A DNA stretch of 64,000 nt from Symbiodinium natans (GCA_905221605.1 CAJNDS010002275.1:219001-283000), one strand, 5' to 3'; shown: positions 1 to 10,782, counted from the stretch's first letter. The notes: generated from the letters alone by a model not told the origin. Numbers and translations are program-made.

Positions 1-960
1 TAATTAGGCAAAACATTGCATCGGTGGAAAGCCGTAAGCCCTAAAAGGGGTTGTTGGGCGGCAAGCTCTAATCTTTAAAAGGAGATGTGGGTGGCAAGTC
101 AAAAGCCCTAAACGGAACCATTGTGTGGCCAACCCGGAACCCAAAACAGAGATAGAGGAGACCATTTTTTTTGGCATTGTTTTTTGTTGATTTGGCCCTT
201 TATATATTGTTGGTCCCATTTTCCTGAGTTTATTCTCGGAAAAAATCAGTCTGTTATCTGGAAATCCTCCATGTTCTCTGTTTCTTTTGGTTGAGTCTTC
301 TATATGTTTGTGGGCGATTGCTTTATATTGATTTTCTCAGGAAAACCTGTGTTCACATACATCTCATTCGGAGAACCTCTATTGTCTCTTTTTTCTTTTA
401 TTATTACGTCCTCTATATTAGATTGGGAAAGCTTGTTTCTTCTACATGTATAGACATGTATAGACAGGCAGAAGGCAAGAAAGAAAGAAGGAAATAGAGA
501 AAGAAACAAGCACGAGCGAGAAACAGCGAACCACGGAGCCCCCCCCCCCGCGCTTGTATACATATACATATATATATACATAAATATATACATATGTGTT
601 TTTGTTTATTTACTTTTGGCTCTTGCCAAACTTGCTTGTAAGGAAGATCATGCCATGAACAAATTGCATCAAAAACATGCGAATGTTTTCCAAACTTGTC
701 ATGCGAGCAGTGTTTGGATGATGCGCGGCGGGGCTCGCTCCCAGGCTCCCAGGACTTCCGTGGGGGGTACCCAAAACATTCACCCAGGAACCAGAATCCC
801 CAGAGGATAGCATGAAAAATCGCGATAGAATGCCCTGAAAGGTGAGATGGTGAGAAGACGTTTATAATTAAGCACAAAGAGCATGCTTCAACCAAGCAAG
901 GGTTTAAGTTTAAGTAGTTTCGAGTCTTGACGGGAAAAGCCTGCAAGTTTCAAGCAAGCA
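1..960. other. gene-free left end with telomere-like and simple-sequence tracts
   Basis: I see no convincing exon here. The first 130 bases contain two CCCTAAA-type heptamers (near 39 and 106) in degenerate surroundings that resemble decayed telomere repeat. A C-run (about 541-549) is followed by a CATATA/TATATA tract (559-596). The overlapping frames on both strands are low-complexity and lack typical coding composition. Confidence 0.6.
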
Positions 961-1148
961 ACAACAAGTTACGGCTAAGTGTGCTCTGCTTCCCTGTGAC
1001 AGGATGCTCGAGGCAGAACAAGTCCCATTGGACAGCTTACCACCGGAACCACCCCCAGCGCCCGAGAAGGCACGTCTGGTAGAGGTTACAGTGATGGCCA
1101 AGTCTGCTTGTATATGGAGCAAATTGAATGTTGCTGTTCCCTGGACTT

Positions 1149-1290
1149 GCCAGCAGAAATTGCGACAAGGTCGGCTACGGGAAAGCCACTCTACCCTCAG
1201 AGCAGCATGCTGATGCGGGAAGCGATCCATACGATGACAATCCCAGGTCATCTTGGGAGACACCCGAGGAGCCCTGTTTGCAAGCTCTAA
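1149..1290 (+). CDS. weak candidate exon, unknown product
   Basis: One + frame reads smoothly after an AG|G acceptor at about 1148 and encodes a hydrophilic stretch (GYGKATLPSEQHADAG followed by an acidic SDPYDDNP-type run). The adjacent frame at 1004-1090 is Pro-rich (SLPPEPPPAPEKARLVEV) and may be another exon. No family is recognised. Composition is the only support, so this could be noncoding sequence. Confidence 0.25.
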
Positions 1291-1299
1291 GACTAGCTC

Positions 1300-2315
1300 G
1301 TGCAGCTACATGCTGCTTACACAGCATATTTGTTGCAATGTGATGGACTGCAAAGCCATGGACATGTTCGACAGCTTTCGAACCAAGGGCACATCATCCT
1401 CCTGGACACAAGTCAAAGTCGCGATCTCGTGTTGCATTTACGTGTCGAGGAGTGAGTGGGTCAGAGATGGAGTGAGTGAGTGACTGAGTGGCCCTAGGGT
1501 TACTCCCTTCTAGCATTTCTGTCTGCAAAAATGATGACTTCCATTCTTCAACTTTTTATGTAAATATCTTTTCATCTGTGTCGTGCGCCATTCCTGGTGT
1601 CTGACTTTTTGCACGAGACGTCGTCTTCTGTTTCTTCTTGATCATCGATTTCGAGCCCCCATGCGTGCCCGCCCACCCTGGGAAGACTCCATGCAGTTTC
1701 CTTTCTCCCAACGTCGGAACCCTATAATTAGTGCAAGCACTGATGGCATCATTTTCGCAGTGTTCCTGTGAAACGTTTTCTTCACCTTGCAAACCAGAAC
1801 CAACTGCAGCATGAAATCGGCATCGGGAAAGCCGCCGCCTGAACCTGCAGACAACCATAGCTGTGCGCATCCTTGCTGCCCCAGCATGCAGATGCTCTCC
1901 TGGTTGTGTTCTTGCCTAGCCTTGTCTGCAAAACTCCTCGTTGCCACCAAAGCAGGCTGAAAATGCGGATTGTTTCTGGGAACAAGTTTGTCGTTTCTGT
2001 ATTTCGCGAGCTACGTTTGATGCCTGCTGCATCTGCCATCATCTGCCTATATCTGCCTCCATCCAACCATTCGTGAATGTGTTATTGCGTTGTACCTAGG
2101 CTGCGGTAGACATTTCGTCAGAAGGGCTCTGTCGTCCAACTTGCATGTACAAACGAACACTAGAAATTTACGGTTCATCCAGACCTGGTGTATAGTTTGG
2201 AGGCGGGATTTGCGTTCGAAAAGGTTTGCACCGAAGTTGAACCAAAGCGCCACCACGATGGCTGCAGGGTTCAGACCATCTTTATGTGTGTGTGTATGTC
2301 TGTAGCAGAGGATGC
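1300..2315. other. no supported gene
   Basis: Short frames occur on both strands but none shows a recognisable motif or a convincing pair of splice sites. GAGTGAGTGAGTGACTGAGTG near 1468-1490 is a small tandem repeat. Confidence 0.5.
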
Positions 2316-2329
2316 AACAAAGTCACCCC

Positions 2330-2500
2330 ACCCAGGTCGGTGACTGGGAGTCGAAGGGTGACCTCCAGCAGCTACCAAGAAGAAAGACATCTTACAGCCA
2401 GTTGCCTGATGATGAATTTCTTGCAGAGGCCCGTGCTCTCTCTGTGGTGAACGGGAAGCAAGCAAGCTCCAATGCCAGGTGGGACTTCAGATTCTGGTGA
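2330..2500 (+). CDS. candidate exon, unknown product, upstream of ankyrin exons
   Basis: The frame beginning after CACCCAG|GTCG encodes a charged segment (VGDWESKGDLQQLPRRKT, then QLPDDEFLAEARALS) with normal coding composition and ends in TGA at 2498-2500. It lies 430 bases upstream of the ankyrin exons and may be an N-terminal part of that gene. No domain is recognised. A further weak frame (KQDDVGSVKRWLRCK) follows at about 2500-2560. Confidence 0.35.
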   Translation, partial: TQVGDWESKGDLQQLPRRKTSYSQLPDDEFLAEARALSVVNGKQASSNARWDFRFW

Positions 2501-2928
2501 AGCAGGATGATGTGGGCAGCGTCAAGCGCTGGCTCCGTTGCAAGCGCCTTCAGCAGCCGCCGGCCGGCCAGTCCGGCACCAAAGTTTCCCAAGCTTCGAA
2601 GGCATGCTCAGGCTTTGCAAAGCGTTTTTGAAGAGCCCCAGGATGTGCCATGATGTGCGATCGGATGTGCAATGTAGCGTCGTTTGTCATGCTCAACATT
2701 CAATATTTCTCAATGTTCCTCCCCATTGCTTCATCTCGCTAAGAACTGCAGAAGCTGCTCTTGTCGCCGCTGTGGGCAGCGGAGAGTTCAGTGAGACGGG
2801 GGAAGACACCCGCGTTGCACAGCATCCGCCTGAGAAGCAATTCAAATCAGTTGAACCTGTGCATCCTTGTGTTGGCTTGCGTGACTGAAGCGAATGGGGC
2901 GTGGCAGACTGAAGCCAGAATTTCAAGG

Positions 2929-3260
2929 TCTGCTCTTCACCTAGCTGCCCTTCGCGGCAGCGTCGACATCTTGATACTTCTACTTGAGACTAGAGCCCTG
3001 ACGCGGATTGGGGTTGCGTTCTTGTTGCACACTTGCAACAACGACATCTGAGCGACTTTGGCGCCGAGGAATCAACCCGAACGTCACGAATGATCAAGGC
3101 CAGGCCAGCCGTGGCCATGCAGCTTCGTTCGCATGATGTGTGTTTACCTGTGCCCAGATGCTAAATTTTTCCGAAGGCAGCACGCCGCTACACCTTGCTG
3201 TGGATTTGGACCAGGCAGAAGCAGCGCAGCTTCTGCTGAGTCAAGGCTGCAATAAACTTT
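2929..3260 (+). CDS. ankyrin repeat exons
   Basis: Three exons give a continuous ankyrin consensus. 2929-2988 reads SALHLAALRGSVDILILLLE (helix pair). 3053-3098 reads GINPNVTNDQ, the usual loop. 3177-about 3255 reads STPLHLAVDLDQAEAAQLLL, the next repeat. The second junction is exact: ...CAAG|GCCAGG (intron 3099-3176) CCGAAG|GCAGC, a GC-AG intron that restores DQG-STPLHLA in frame. The first junction is approximate. Ankyrin repeats bind protein partners; here they would be the N-terminal part of the locus. Confidence 0.85.
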
Positions 3261-6200
3261 CGCATGTAATGAGGAAGCTATAGCCAGGCAAGAGCTTGAC
3301 ATCTGAAGCCTCTGCTCAGGTGATTTGGTATGCGAAAAATGGGTTTTTTCTTTCGCCAGGGCTTCATTCGAGCGTATAGCCTGCATTCGCTTGCCAAGGT
3401 GATGTTTCGTCAGTCTACTGACCTCTTCTGCGGAAGAGCTAGATCTCAATAGCTCCTTTTTTTTGTTCATTTCTCACTCTCTCTCTCTCTCTCCTTTCAT
3501 TGTTTTGAGTTGTGGTTTCCGAAAGCTCTTGGCCGTCTGCCAAAGCCCTCAGCCCTGCGCCTCCAGTCCTCGGCTTCAGCCTTCCGAGGAGGCCAACGCA
3601 GAAATCAAAGAACTTTGCGCATTGTCTGCCGGGATGTAAACAATGTAAGCCTTCACTGATTTGGTCATCCAAATGGCAGACGAGAAGCTTCTGAGCCGAA
3701 AGTTCTGCGTTCAAGTCCCCTCGTGCCTCATATTCCCATCACGGCTGTGTGTTGGGAAGAGAGGCAGTGTTCGAAGGCCCAGGTTGACCATTCAATCTCC
3801 CAGTCTCGAGGCCAACTAGGCGGACTGTCAGACCGTCAGAAAAAAACTTGTGAGCCTGTGGCTTTGAGCCATTTTGTGCATTCACGCTGCATCCCGCCAA
3901 AGTAGCGAAAAGGCTGTATCCTAAAGGAAGTTCATTTTGGAGAGAGATGCCTCGTGAGGCCCTTTATGCATCTCAAAGACAGTCAACGTTTGTGCTATCT
4001 AGGAACTCATGACCTTTTTGCTGCCGAGGAGGTTCAGAGCAAACCCCTGTCTGCGCAACAACTTCGGTCGCACACCATATGGGATGCGAGATGGTGGCTG
4101 CCTGAGCAACAGGTGAGAACTGACGCTTGTCCCATCTTGTCTCAATGTGGGTACGTGTGGCGCACCAATCTACCACGATTGCTGCAGGGAGGGGCCGGAT
4201 GCCCGTGGCTCCTAGTGTGGCGGACAGGACAACTGACATGATCGGTGACGCTCGTAAAATCAGCTCTGCCGCCACGATGTCTTGTCTTGCCCAGTGCAGG
4301 ATGCTGACGATTTTCTTCGACGTGTCTCAGCATCTCAGCGACACTGACGCTTGAATCAATGTTGCAGACAATCTGTGAGGTCGTACGCATGACTTGTCGG
4401 ATACCAGTTCGTGTACCAGCTCTGACTTGCAGAGTTAGCCAAAGCGCCTGAAGCAGGAGTGCACGATATGCCGCGAAGAGTTTCAGCAAGGTGATCAGCT
4501 CCGTGTTCTACCATGTTTGCACAAGGAGCTCGGGCCATCATCACAAGATTGTCACAAGATGCTAAGACAGGATGGAAAGGTACATGTCAGGAGGTAGCAT
4601 AGTGTCAGTGAAGACAAAGTTAAAAACGATACTCGGTCTTGATGCGTAGACTCGACGAACAACTTGATGAGTCAGTATTTTCAAGTCCCCCTGCCCTCCC
4701 TCTAACAACTATGCCTCACGCCTCTCATGCTGATATTGTTGCTGCCCTGCAAGTACCATGCCTTCTGCATTGACGAGTGGTTGGCGCGCAGTGTGGCCCG
4801 CAATTGCCCTGCCTGCTTGCATTGCGTTGACGATGACGGTGAACAGGATGACATCGAATTGATCAGTCTTTAGCATGGTGATTGTGGCACGCGGTCTGCA
4901 CCATGCAGGCTTGTAGAGCTGGTGCTCACAGCTTCCGATGCATCCTCTGTACCCGAAGGGTACAAGTGATGCATCCGAATGCTTGCAAGGAGGGCCATTT
5001 AAAACGAAGCTTGCATGCTTTGACGACTTAAACTCACCGGCACGGAATTTCCATGAATTTCCCAGATTCAAGCAGGTTTCTGGCACAAAGCTGAGGTTCA
5101 TGCCTGGCGGCTCACTACACCATCTCCTACACAAGGTGCATCTGTCCTTTGTGCACTGAGATGCTGCAGACATCTTGCTGGCCAAAGAGTTCTAAGGCCC
5201 GTACTCCACTGACTTTGGGGACGCAGTCCAAGATGGCAATTCAGGCCCCATAGAGTTGGCAACTTGCTTGTGCTTGTGCTTGTCAGTGGCAGACAGATTT
5301 GCTTTGCTCGAGATCCAAGCTCCAACTTTTGCTCAGAGAGGTTTGTGAGGGAGTCGATTTTCTTCACGGTCATGCGCCACCTGTTGTGCACCGAGACCTC
5401 AAATCGTGGCAGCCCGAGCGCGTAAGCTGGGGAAGCGGTGATGTGACAGTGTGGAGATTGTGTGGAGATTGTGAGAGCATTGAGATGTGAGACGACTTGG
5501 AGGCTCAATATTGTCCTGGACCGAATCTACAACGCGAAGATCTGTGACTTCGGCTTGACTCAGCCGAGCCCTCACTGAAATTCACTGAACCCCCAAATCA
5601 AGCGAGACGAGTTCTCCTTGGAGCAGGTCCATGGAGAAGACTCACATTACTTTGAAGGAGGGCGGCAACGGAGGTTCTCCGAGATACATGGCGCCACCAG
5701 CCTAAATCAGGAATTCACCAGTTCGAGACTTGAAGTGCTGCTGACAGGCTGCACGGACAGCTGTTTGCTGTTAAATTTCATTTGTTGGTAAACAGACATT
5801 GCGCATCTACTCCATAACATCGATCCTGCAAACAAAGCTCGGGAGAAAGTTGCGAAAAAGTGCAAGCACACACCAACCTTGGCACCGGCTGGAGTGATTT
5901 GGACAGTCAGCCGGTGAAAGCTTCGCTAGCTCAGCGCACCATACTCATACTGCACCTGATCGATAGGGTGGCTTCGGGTTTCAGGATACAGGCCTTGGCT
6001 TCGAGATATGACTCAAAGAGTGTGTCATATTTCAGTTCTGTGCTTTTGGCCTTGCGAGGACGAAAGACATGTCTGTACATGTCTGGACATGGCTGTTGTA
6101 AGCCATCATTGGCCCCCCTCCGACCACCGGGCTACTTACAGTACAGTGTCCCGAGTACAGTGTGAGTGCAGGTTCAGTGAAGTCAGAATGCTACAAACAA

Positions 6201-7681
6201 GTCATTACTCCTATACCTTTTTTTGAGGTTCATCCAACACGGGCTCACGGACATACTCAGGCACAGACACCGTATCTCTCGTCCTGCTACACAAAGAAAG
6301 GACGAGAAAATCAACAACAAGCCACAAAAATGCTACAAGTCCACGTGTACATACCTGGCGTGTACCCGGGCATGCCAGATGCTCGATGATTTTGCAGTCG
6401 TGGTTTCCAATTACACTTGGACTGCACTCTGAATATTGCTTTATTACTGTAGAGCTGACCAGACTCCCGCAAGAACAGAACAAGCGAATTCAGTCTGACT
6501 ACGAAGAAGTTTTCCGGATAGATTCACTGCCGCCTGGATCATTGAGGGGCTGCACCGTTGTCTTAAGCATGGTCCCCGGTCCATGGTTAGTTTCAACCAG
6601 GATGTCTTTGAAAAGTCTTAAGACTGAAAATTGCTAAAACATTCCGTTGTGCTTGCTATGCTGCACAGAGCTGCTTGAAAAGTTTCATTGAACTTCGATT
6701 TCCAGAGGCCAGAGTGCTATGATTGCAAGGGCAAGATCACCGAGAAGGCACGCTGCCATGTGGCTGCTTCTGTCCTGCTGTATGTATTTTCACACGACTC
6801 ACGACCCAAAAGCCAGGCTACGGCAGCAGAGTTGTTGAAGTTTGAAGAGTAGAGCCTCACACGAACTATTTGTGCACGCCTTTTGACTCATAGCTTGGGC
6901 TGACACTGACACCATGCTTTTCTAAACAGCACTTGCAGTATCTCGCAGTTTGATCCCAACGGCACCCATTGAGCTTACCAGGGACACCTCGAGTCCCCGA
7001 CCCGCAAAGTGAAGTTTAAGGGCCATGGCCTGGGAGGCTCCTTTCAGCATAGGGAATGGTCTCTTAAGTTGGACTTGCAGACCATCTTGCAGGTCGATGT
7101 ATGGGCTTTGGGTGGCAGCCTCAGGGCAGCCTCAGCCAGGTTAGTACGGGTAAGGGTTTGCAAACGTTGTCCACGCCAATCTTTGCCACGCAAGGTTGCA
7201 TTTTGGTGGAGGTTTTCGGTGGCCCGCTGCCGTACGATGATTGCCAGAACATTCAGCAGATCGTCGCCAAGGTAGGACAGATTGAGCGTCTGCATGGTTG
7301 TGCAGTACAGATGGGTACTACAATTGGTTTTGAGTGACAGGTGCTGATTGACAAGCAGCTGCCCTACATCCCGCATCATCTTCCTGCCGGTGTGCGTCCA
7401 ATTGTCGAGCTGGCGTGTTTGACTGTGAGAGCACTTCGACCATGTGTTGACTGGTCTATGAATTTGCATAGGTTGAGGATTGCTTCCAGTTCGAGTTCAA
7501 GCAGAGGGCGTCAGCACAGGACGCAGCCGGCTCAGTTCCAACATGCCAGCCATTCAGTGCCTCCTTCATCGTGTGTCAGGTGTACTCACGGATAAGGTTG
7601 CTGGGCTTGCCAGAAGGACCGCTTGACAGAGTTGCCATGCTGCCTTGTAACCAAGGTAATTTGTTTCATGAGTTTGTCTGA
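2929..7681 (+). CDS. ankyrin / RING-H2 / protein kinase locus
   Basis: Three domain types follow each other in one orientation: ankyrin repeats (2929-3260), a complete RING-H2 finger (4457-4870) and most of a kinase domain (about 4960-7681). Kinase motifs seen in order are the hinge FMPGGSLHHLLHK, the catalytic HRDLKSLN, CDFGLTQ, GSPRYMAP, VDVWALG and the FEFKQRASAQD of the last subdomain. The style is tyrosine-kinase-like. A stop (TGA, 7679-7681) closes the kinase exon. Whether this is one fused gene or two or three neighbours cannot be decided: the RING frame meets TAG at 4871-4873 unless spliced earlier. The kinase glycine loop and VAVK lysine segment were not found. An ankyrin-RING-kinase fusion would suggest a signalling kinase with ubiquitin-ligase activity; that is inference. 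Confidence 0.6.
3475..3494. repeat. (CT)n microsatellite
   Basis: An uninterrupted CT dinucleotide run inside the intervening DNA between the ankyrin and RING exons. Confidence 0.95.
3540..4112 (+). CDS. candidate exons between ankyrin and RING parts
   Basis: Three stretches look coding. About 3575-3627 reads PSEEANAEIKELCALSAG. About 3658-3820 reads DLVIQMADEKLLSRKF and continues open to a TAG. 3990-4111 reads EEVQSKPLSAQQLRSHTIWD and ends at a GT donor (CAACAG|GTGAGA). No domain is recognised; the first could be an alpha-C-helix-like segment of a kinase N-lobe, but that is weak. They may link the ankyrin and RING regions. Confidence 0.35.
4457..4870 (+). CDS. RING-H2 zinc finger split over two exons
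   Basis: All eight zinc ligands are present in RING-H2 order. Exon 4457-4525 has C-x2-C (4460, 4469) and LPCLHK with C-x-H (4514, 4520). Exon 4754-about 4870 continues YHAFCIDEWL (H 4757, C 4766) and NCPAC (C 4805, C 4814). The intron (4526-4753) begins GA and ends AG, a donor type known from dinoflagellates. RING-H2 fingers recruit E2 enzymes for ubiquitin transfer. After CPAC an acidic tail (CVDDDGEQDDIELISL) reaches TAG at 4871-4873, so this could be the true C-terminus of a RING protein or an exon that splices out earlier. It lies 100-200 bases upstream of kinase exons on the same strand. Confidence 0.85.
4962..5135 (+). CDS. protein kinase exons: HPN and hinge segment
   Basis: Exon 5076-5135 (after AGCAG, before GTGCAT) reads VSGTKLRFMPGGSLHHLLHK, the subdomain V hinge of tyrosine-kinase-like kinases (compare the common EFMPGGSL pattern). 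A short frame at 4962-4985 reads MHPNACK and may be the subdomain IV HPN motif. No G-x-G-x-x-G or VAVK exon was found between 4873 and 4962, so the start of the kinase domain is missing, lies farther upstream, or has diverged. Confidence 0.7.
5320..5699 (+). CDS. protein kinase catalytic and activation segments
   Basis: Exon about 5320-5405 reads LLREVCEGVDFLHGHAP, then VVHRDLKS. A GT-AG intron (5406-5502) splits the Ser codon, and exon 5503-about 5562 continues LNIVLD...AKICDFGLTQ, giving HRDLKSLN and DFG with catalytic Asp, Lys and Asn all present. A further exon (about 5640-5699) gives GGNGGSPRYMAPP, the activation segment up to the APE region; the final Glu is replaced by Pro or lies in the next exon. 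A GC donor follows at 5700. These residues predict an active kinase. Confidence 0.85.
5700..7092. other. long intron or insertion within the kinase domain
   Basis: Between the activation segment (ends 5699) and VDVWALG (starts 7093) lie about 1.4 kb that should hold only a few kinase residues. Weak frames occur at 5860-6000, 6440-6530 (LTRLPQEQNKRIQSDYEEVF) and 6690-6770 (ECYDCKGKITEKARCHVAA, Cys-rich). None matches a kinase segment; they may be extra exons or chance. Confidence 0.4.
7093..7681 (+). CDS. protein kinase C-lobe exons and stop
   Basis: Four phase-consistent exons: 7093-7111 (VDVWALG, 19-base micro-exon), 7195-7271 (CILVEVFGGPLPYDDCQNIQ..., subdomain X), 7341-7424 (LPYIPHHLPAGVRPIVELAC) and 7472-7681 (CFQFEFKQRASAQDAAG, then a 50-residue tail to TGA). 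Introns 7112-7194, 7272-7340 and 7425-7471 are GT-AG. The Arg of subdomain XI is present. Joined, they follow the normal order of a tyrosine-kinase-like C-lobe, so this is the real 3' end of the kinase gene. Confidence 0.88.
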
Positions 7682-7816
7682 GGATAGCTTGAAAATTTGA
7701 AGACCTCAGCTTTGCCGGCACAGTCGAGCACCGTCATGAGGTCTGAGTCTGGCCTGTCCATAGAGATGGATTCAGAACTGCCAGGTCCATGTAAATGATT
7801 GTGCATATTCCTGCAG

Positions 7817-9091
7817 CTTTAGAGTTTGCATGGGTTGCCCAGCAGAGGGCGACCCTTGTGAATGAGCTAGCTTTTATGCGACGTGAGCATCACAAGCTCA
7901 GCCTATTGCATGTGACAGCGCTGTTGACATGTAGCAGGCATGTTAATCCACTACCCATGTCATCGAAACGATGTGACATGTGGGTTCCATGGGCGCGAAA
8001 ACCGCGCATCTTGCTTTGCGCCACCCGGGCGGACCGAGCTCAGAGCCCTCTGGCTGCAGCAAAACCCAAAGACAAAGATGGGACCTAGCATGCACAGCTA
8101 CAGTAAGTCTACTGAGTCTACTGCCAGTCTGCCTGCTTTGCTTGCCCTTCATTGTCATGTGAACACTCAGAATTCCAGATCAGCTAGCGGCTAGACATGT
8201 GATGAAACTAGGGCGGAATGTGTCTTGAGCATGTTGAGAGCACTTCTTCATGCACTCACGTGCAACCCACTCAGACAACATCTGAATAGCTCCAGCTCCC
8301 CTCATGACAGACGAGGCAGAGGCGCCTTTTGCCAGATATCGCAAAGTGTGGATGTGAACCTCATGAGAGAGCATCACAATGAGGACCAGAAGGAGTATCA
8401 AAATGAATATCACAAGTATCATAATGAATATCATACTGGATCATCCTGTCCTGAAGGCTGTCGGCTCACCCACGGCAATCTTAGATGAGATTCTCGCCCA
8501 GGACGCTTCAGCTCAAGCAGCTGCAGAGCTTGAAAGGGAGAGAAATCATTCCCTGAAAAATCCCTCATCAACTCTTACACTCTCGGTTCTCGGTTCAGTC
8601 CCGTGCGCCTTTGCTTGTCGATGTCGCTATGAACATCCGGAAGCTCAGCCTTCAGTGTTTGTTTCTAACTGTTGGCTTTCGTTCAACTTTGTTCTGACAC
8701 CAGACTTCAGAAAACACCATCTACCTCGGCGAATTACAGGTGAGCGAGATGCGGCTACATATCTGAGCACATGCAAAATGGCAATTGGGAGTGATCAGTA
8801 AAATAGTGGAGCAAGATGCAAGTGACGAAGAGACTCAGTTACCCATCAAGTCTTCCGTGCATTTCACTTGGTAGTGTGCTGCGGCAAGGAGGAATTCAAC
8901 TTAGTGCGAGCGAGCGCGGCGCTGCGAGTCTGCGTCTCAGAATCTCGACTTGTTGTGGAAAGACACTGCGGAACAGCCTTCACAGATGCGACATACAAGA
9001 TCTGTGCTCAGAAGTGTCAAGCAGCAAGGTGACGGCAGAGTATTGGCCAGACGATCTTGAGGAAGCAGAGGCGACACTGTTGTGCAGCTAA
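7817..9091 (+). CDS. candidate exons of an unrecognised coiled-coil-like gene
   Basis: Coding-like segments on the + strand: 7817-7915 (AWVAQQRATLVNELAFMRRE), 8030-8110 (TELRALWLQQNPKTKMG), 8443-8570 (HPVLKAVGSPTAILDEILAQ then an Ala/Glu/Arg helix), 8711-8739 (ENTIYLGELQ, ending at CAG|GTGAGC) and 8990-9091 (VTAEYWPDDLEEAEATLLCS, ending in TAA). The set is 3' of the kinase stop, so it should be a separate gene. No family is recognised. A 20-base direct repeat around AATGAATATCA (8402-8445) gives a short NEYHKYHNEYH peptide in one frame. Confidence 0.4.
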
Positions 9092-9212
9092 GTGGCTACG
9101 TGGTGAGAGCGTTTATGTGGCTCTGTGCCAGGGCACATTGAGTCCCATCTCTCAACAAATTGCCGACCTGTGTGGGGGCCTTGAGTACACAGTCGATTTA
9201 TGTTTGTTGTAG

Positions 9213-9275
9213 AAGCTCCCAATTTTTTGTACGAGCGAGTTGCTTGAAGCTACGTTTCTTAAGAGCCGGCCTCAG
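9213..9275 (+). CDS. isolated exon, unknown product
   Basis: A clean 63-base exon follows TTGTAG and ends CTCAG|GTGGTG. It reads KLPIFCTSELLEATFLKSRP. Family unknown; it may belong to the exons upstream or to the gene at 9.8-10.8 kb. Confidence 0.45.
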
Positions 9276-9661
9276 GTGGTGAGTTGGAGTCCTGCAGCAG
9301 CCTCGAGAAGACACGAGCACGATTGAGTACGGTATTCAAATCTTCAAAGGTTGGAAAGCCGAGGATTCACTTGGTTTGAATTTGGAGGCTCCACAGCTTC
9401 ACAAGTATGAATGACTTCATGGGGCCTACTGAGTGGCCTACAATGTTGCGAGAAGATTTCCCCTGTATTTTCAGTGAACGGCGCAACAGCCTGTCCTACA
9501 CAGCAGATGTTGTCTCTGCTAAAGCCACTCACACTGACCCAGGCCTGGGCAGCCTCAACTCTTGGCAACATGATTCTCATCGATGTCAGGCCGAGCACCC
9601 AGCTAGGTTTGACTTGCAACAGTCTCGTACGCTTTGTCGAACTGTGTACGCCAGATCTAGC

Positions 9662-9890
9662 TTTCAGCGCGCGGAGGAATTTGCGCACCAGATAGACGAG
9701 GAGTATGACGCTGTCGTATTTCGGGATCCTCGGCCAAAGTAGCCACCAATTTGGTTGACTTTAAGCTATACCAACCTAAGCTTGACAGGACTACGAGGAC
9801 GCGTCTCCAAACTGGATCCTGCAAGATGCTGATGAGGCCACAATTGGGCGAGTCTTGAGCGGGACAAGTGCTCAGATTGAGATCAATTGA
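9662..9890 (+). CDS. candidate exons upstream of the 9.95 kb gene segment
   Basis: 9662-9741 reads RAEEFAHQIDEEYDAVVFRD and meets TAG. 9789-about 9888 (after GACAG) reads DYEDASPNWILQDADEATIG and on to TGA. Both are acidic and look coding, and both precede exon 9952. Splice donors were not fixed. Confidence 0.45.
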
Positions 9891-9951
9891 GCCCTCTGAA
9901 AGACTCTGAAAGGATGTGAAGTGCTCACTGTTAAGGCCCAAGCTTGCAGAG

Positions 9952-10782
9952 ATGTCCTACGTCATAGACGTACTAGAAGAAGGTGCGGAAGAAGCCATGG
10001 GCGAGGCGACGCAGCGATATGTGGAGGCACAGCGAGCTGGCATTTCGCTAAGCACGCAGCAGATTGATGAACATCAGCCATCACTTGACCTCGATGCAGC
10101 CAGGAATACGAAGTTCACGGGTGTATTGAACCCGGATGAAGTAGACACGGTACTCCCAATGCCATCGGTACCGGGAGACCAAGAGACGGCCAATACACTG
10201 GCCCGGCGAGGCGCATCAGACAGTGTCCAGGATATTCCAGGATGTAGCGGAGGACACTCCTCGTGTAGTCCGCGTCACGGACGACCGTGAGGCGCTTTCG
10301 GCCAAACTCTTCAGTGGCCAGCAGAAGCGCACAGCTGCCAAGTCGAAAGCTAGAGCGCCGAGGCAGCTTGCGGCAGCACAGCCTGAGACAGCTGTAGCGA
10401 CTGTGCCAGCGACGAAGCCGAAGCTGGAATACAGCGCTAGCTTCACGCTGGATGTGGGAGATAGCAACAATCTTCTACGAGAGTTTCTTCAAATTGCACG
10501 CAACTCCTTCAGTCACAACAATCAGCAAGAGGAGCTTGCCGCTGAAAAGGAGGAGAGGCATGCAGCCGAGTTGCAAGCGGCCAAGGCAGATGCCTACTTG
10601 GAGGGCTTTATGGCCATAAGAAGAGCCAAGACAGTGCTCCCACGGAGCCTGTGGTGCAGCACGCACCACAGGGTCCATCTACGTCAACCTCCGTTGTGAA
10701 ACAGGAGAAAGTGCCCCATGCGGGCAAGCCAATTCTCAAGTGTGGGCGCGAAGACGAATGCGCTTCGTTGCGATACGTCTCC
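9952..10782 (+). CDS. three-exon segment of an unrecognised acidic, helical protein
   Basis: Exon 9952-10167 (216 bases, begins SYVIDVLEEGAEEAMGEATQ), exon 10241-10600 (360 bases, includes DVAEDTPRVVRVTDDREALS and a C-terminal Glu/Ala/Lys helix QQEELAAEKEERHAAELQAA) and exon 10660-10782 (123 bases, Ser/Thr-rich then KCGREDECASLRYVS). All are multiples of three in phase 0. Introns 10168-10240 (GT-AG) and 10601-10659 (GA-AG) explain what otherwise looks like two frameshifts. About 233 residues in total, with no recognised domain; the helix suggests a short coiled coil. The next exon after the GT donor at 10783 was not found. Confidence 0.6.

Noticed and set aside
3850-3885. GAGCCATTTTGTGC, resembling part of the dinoflagellate spliced leader
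   Set aside because: Only about nine bases agree with the leader core, and the GGCTCAAG end is missing.
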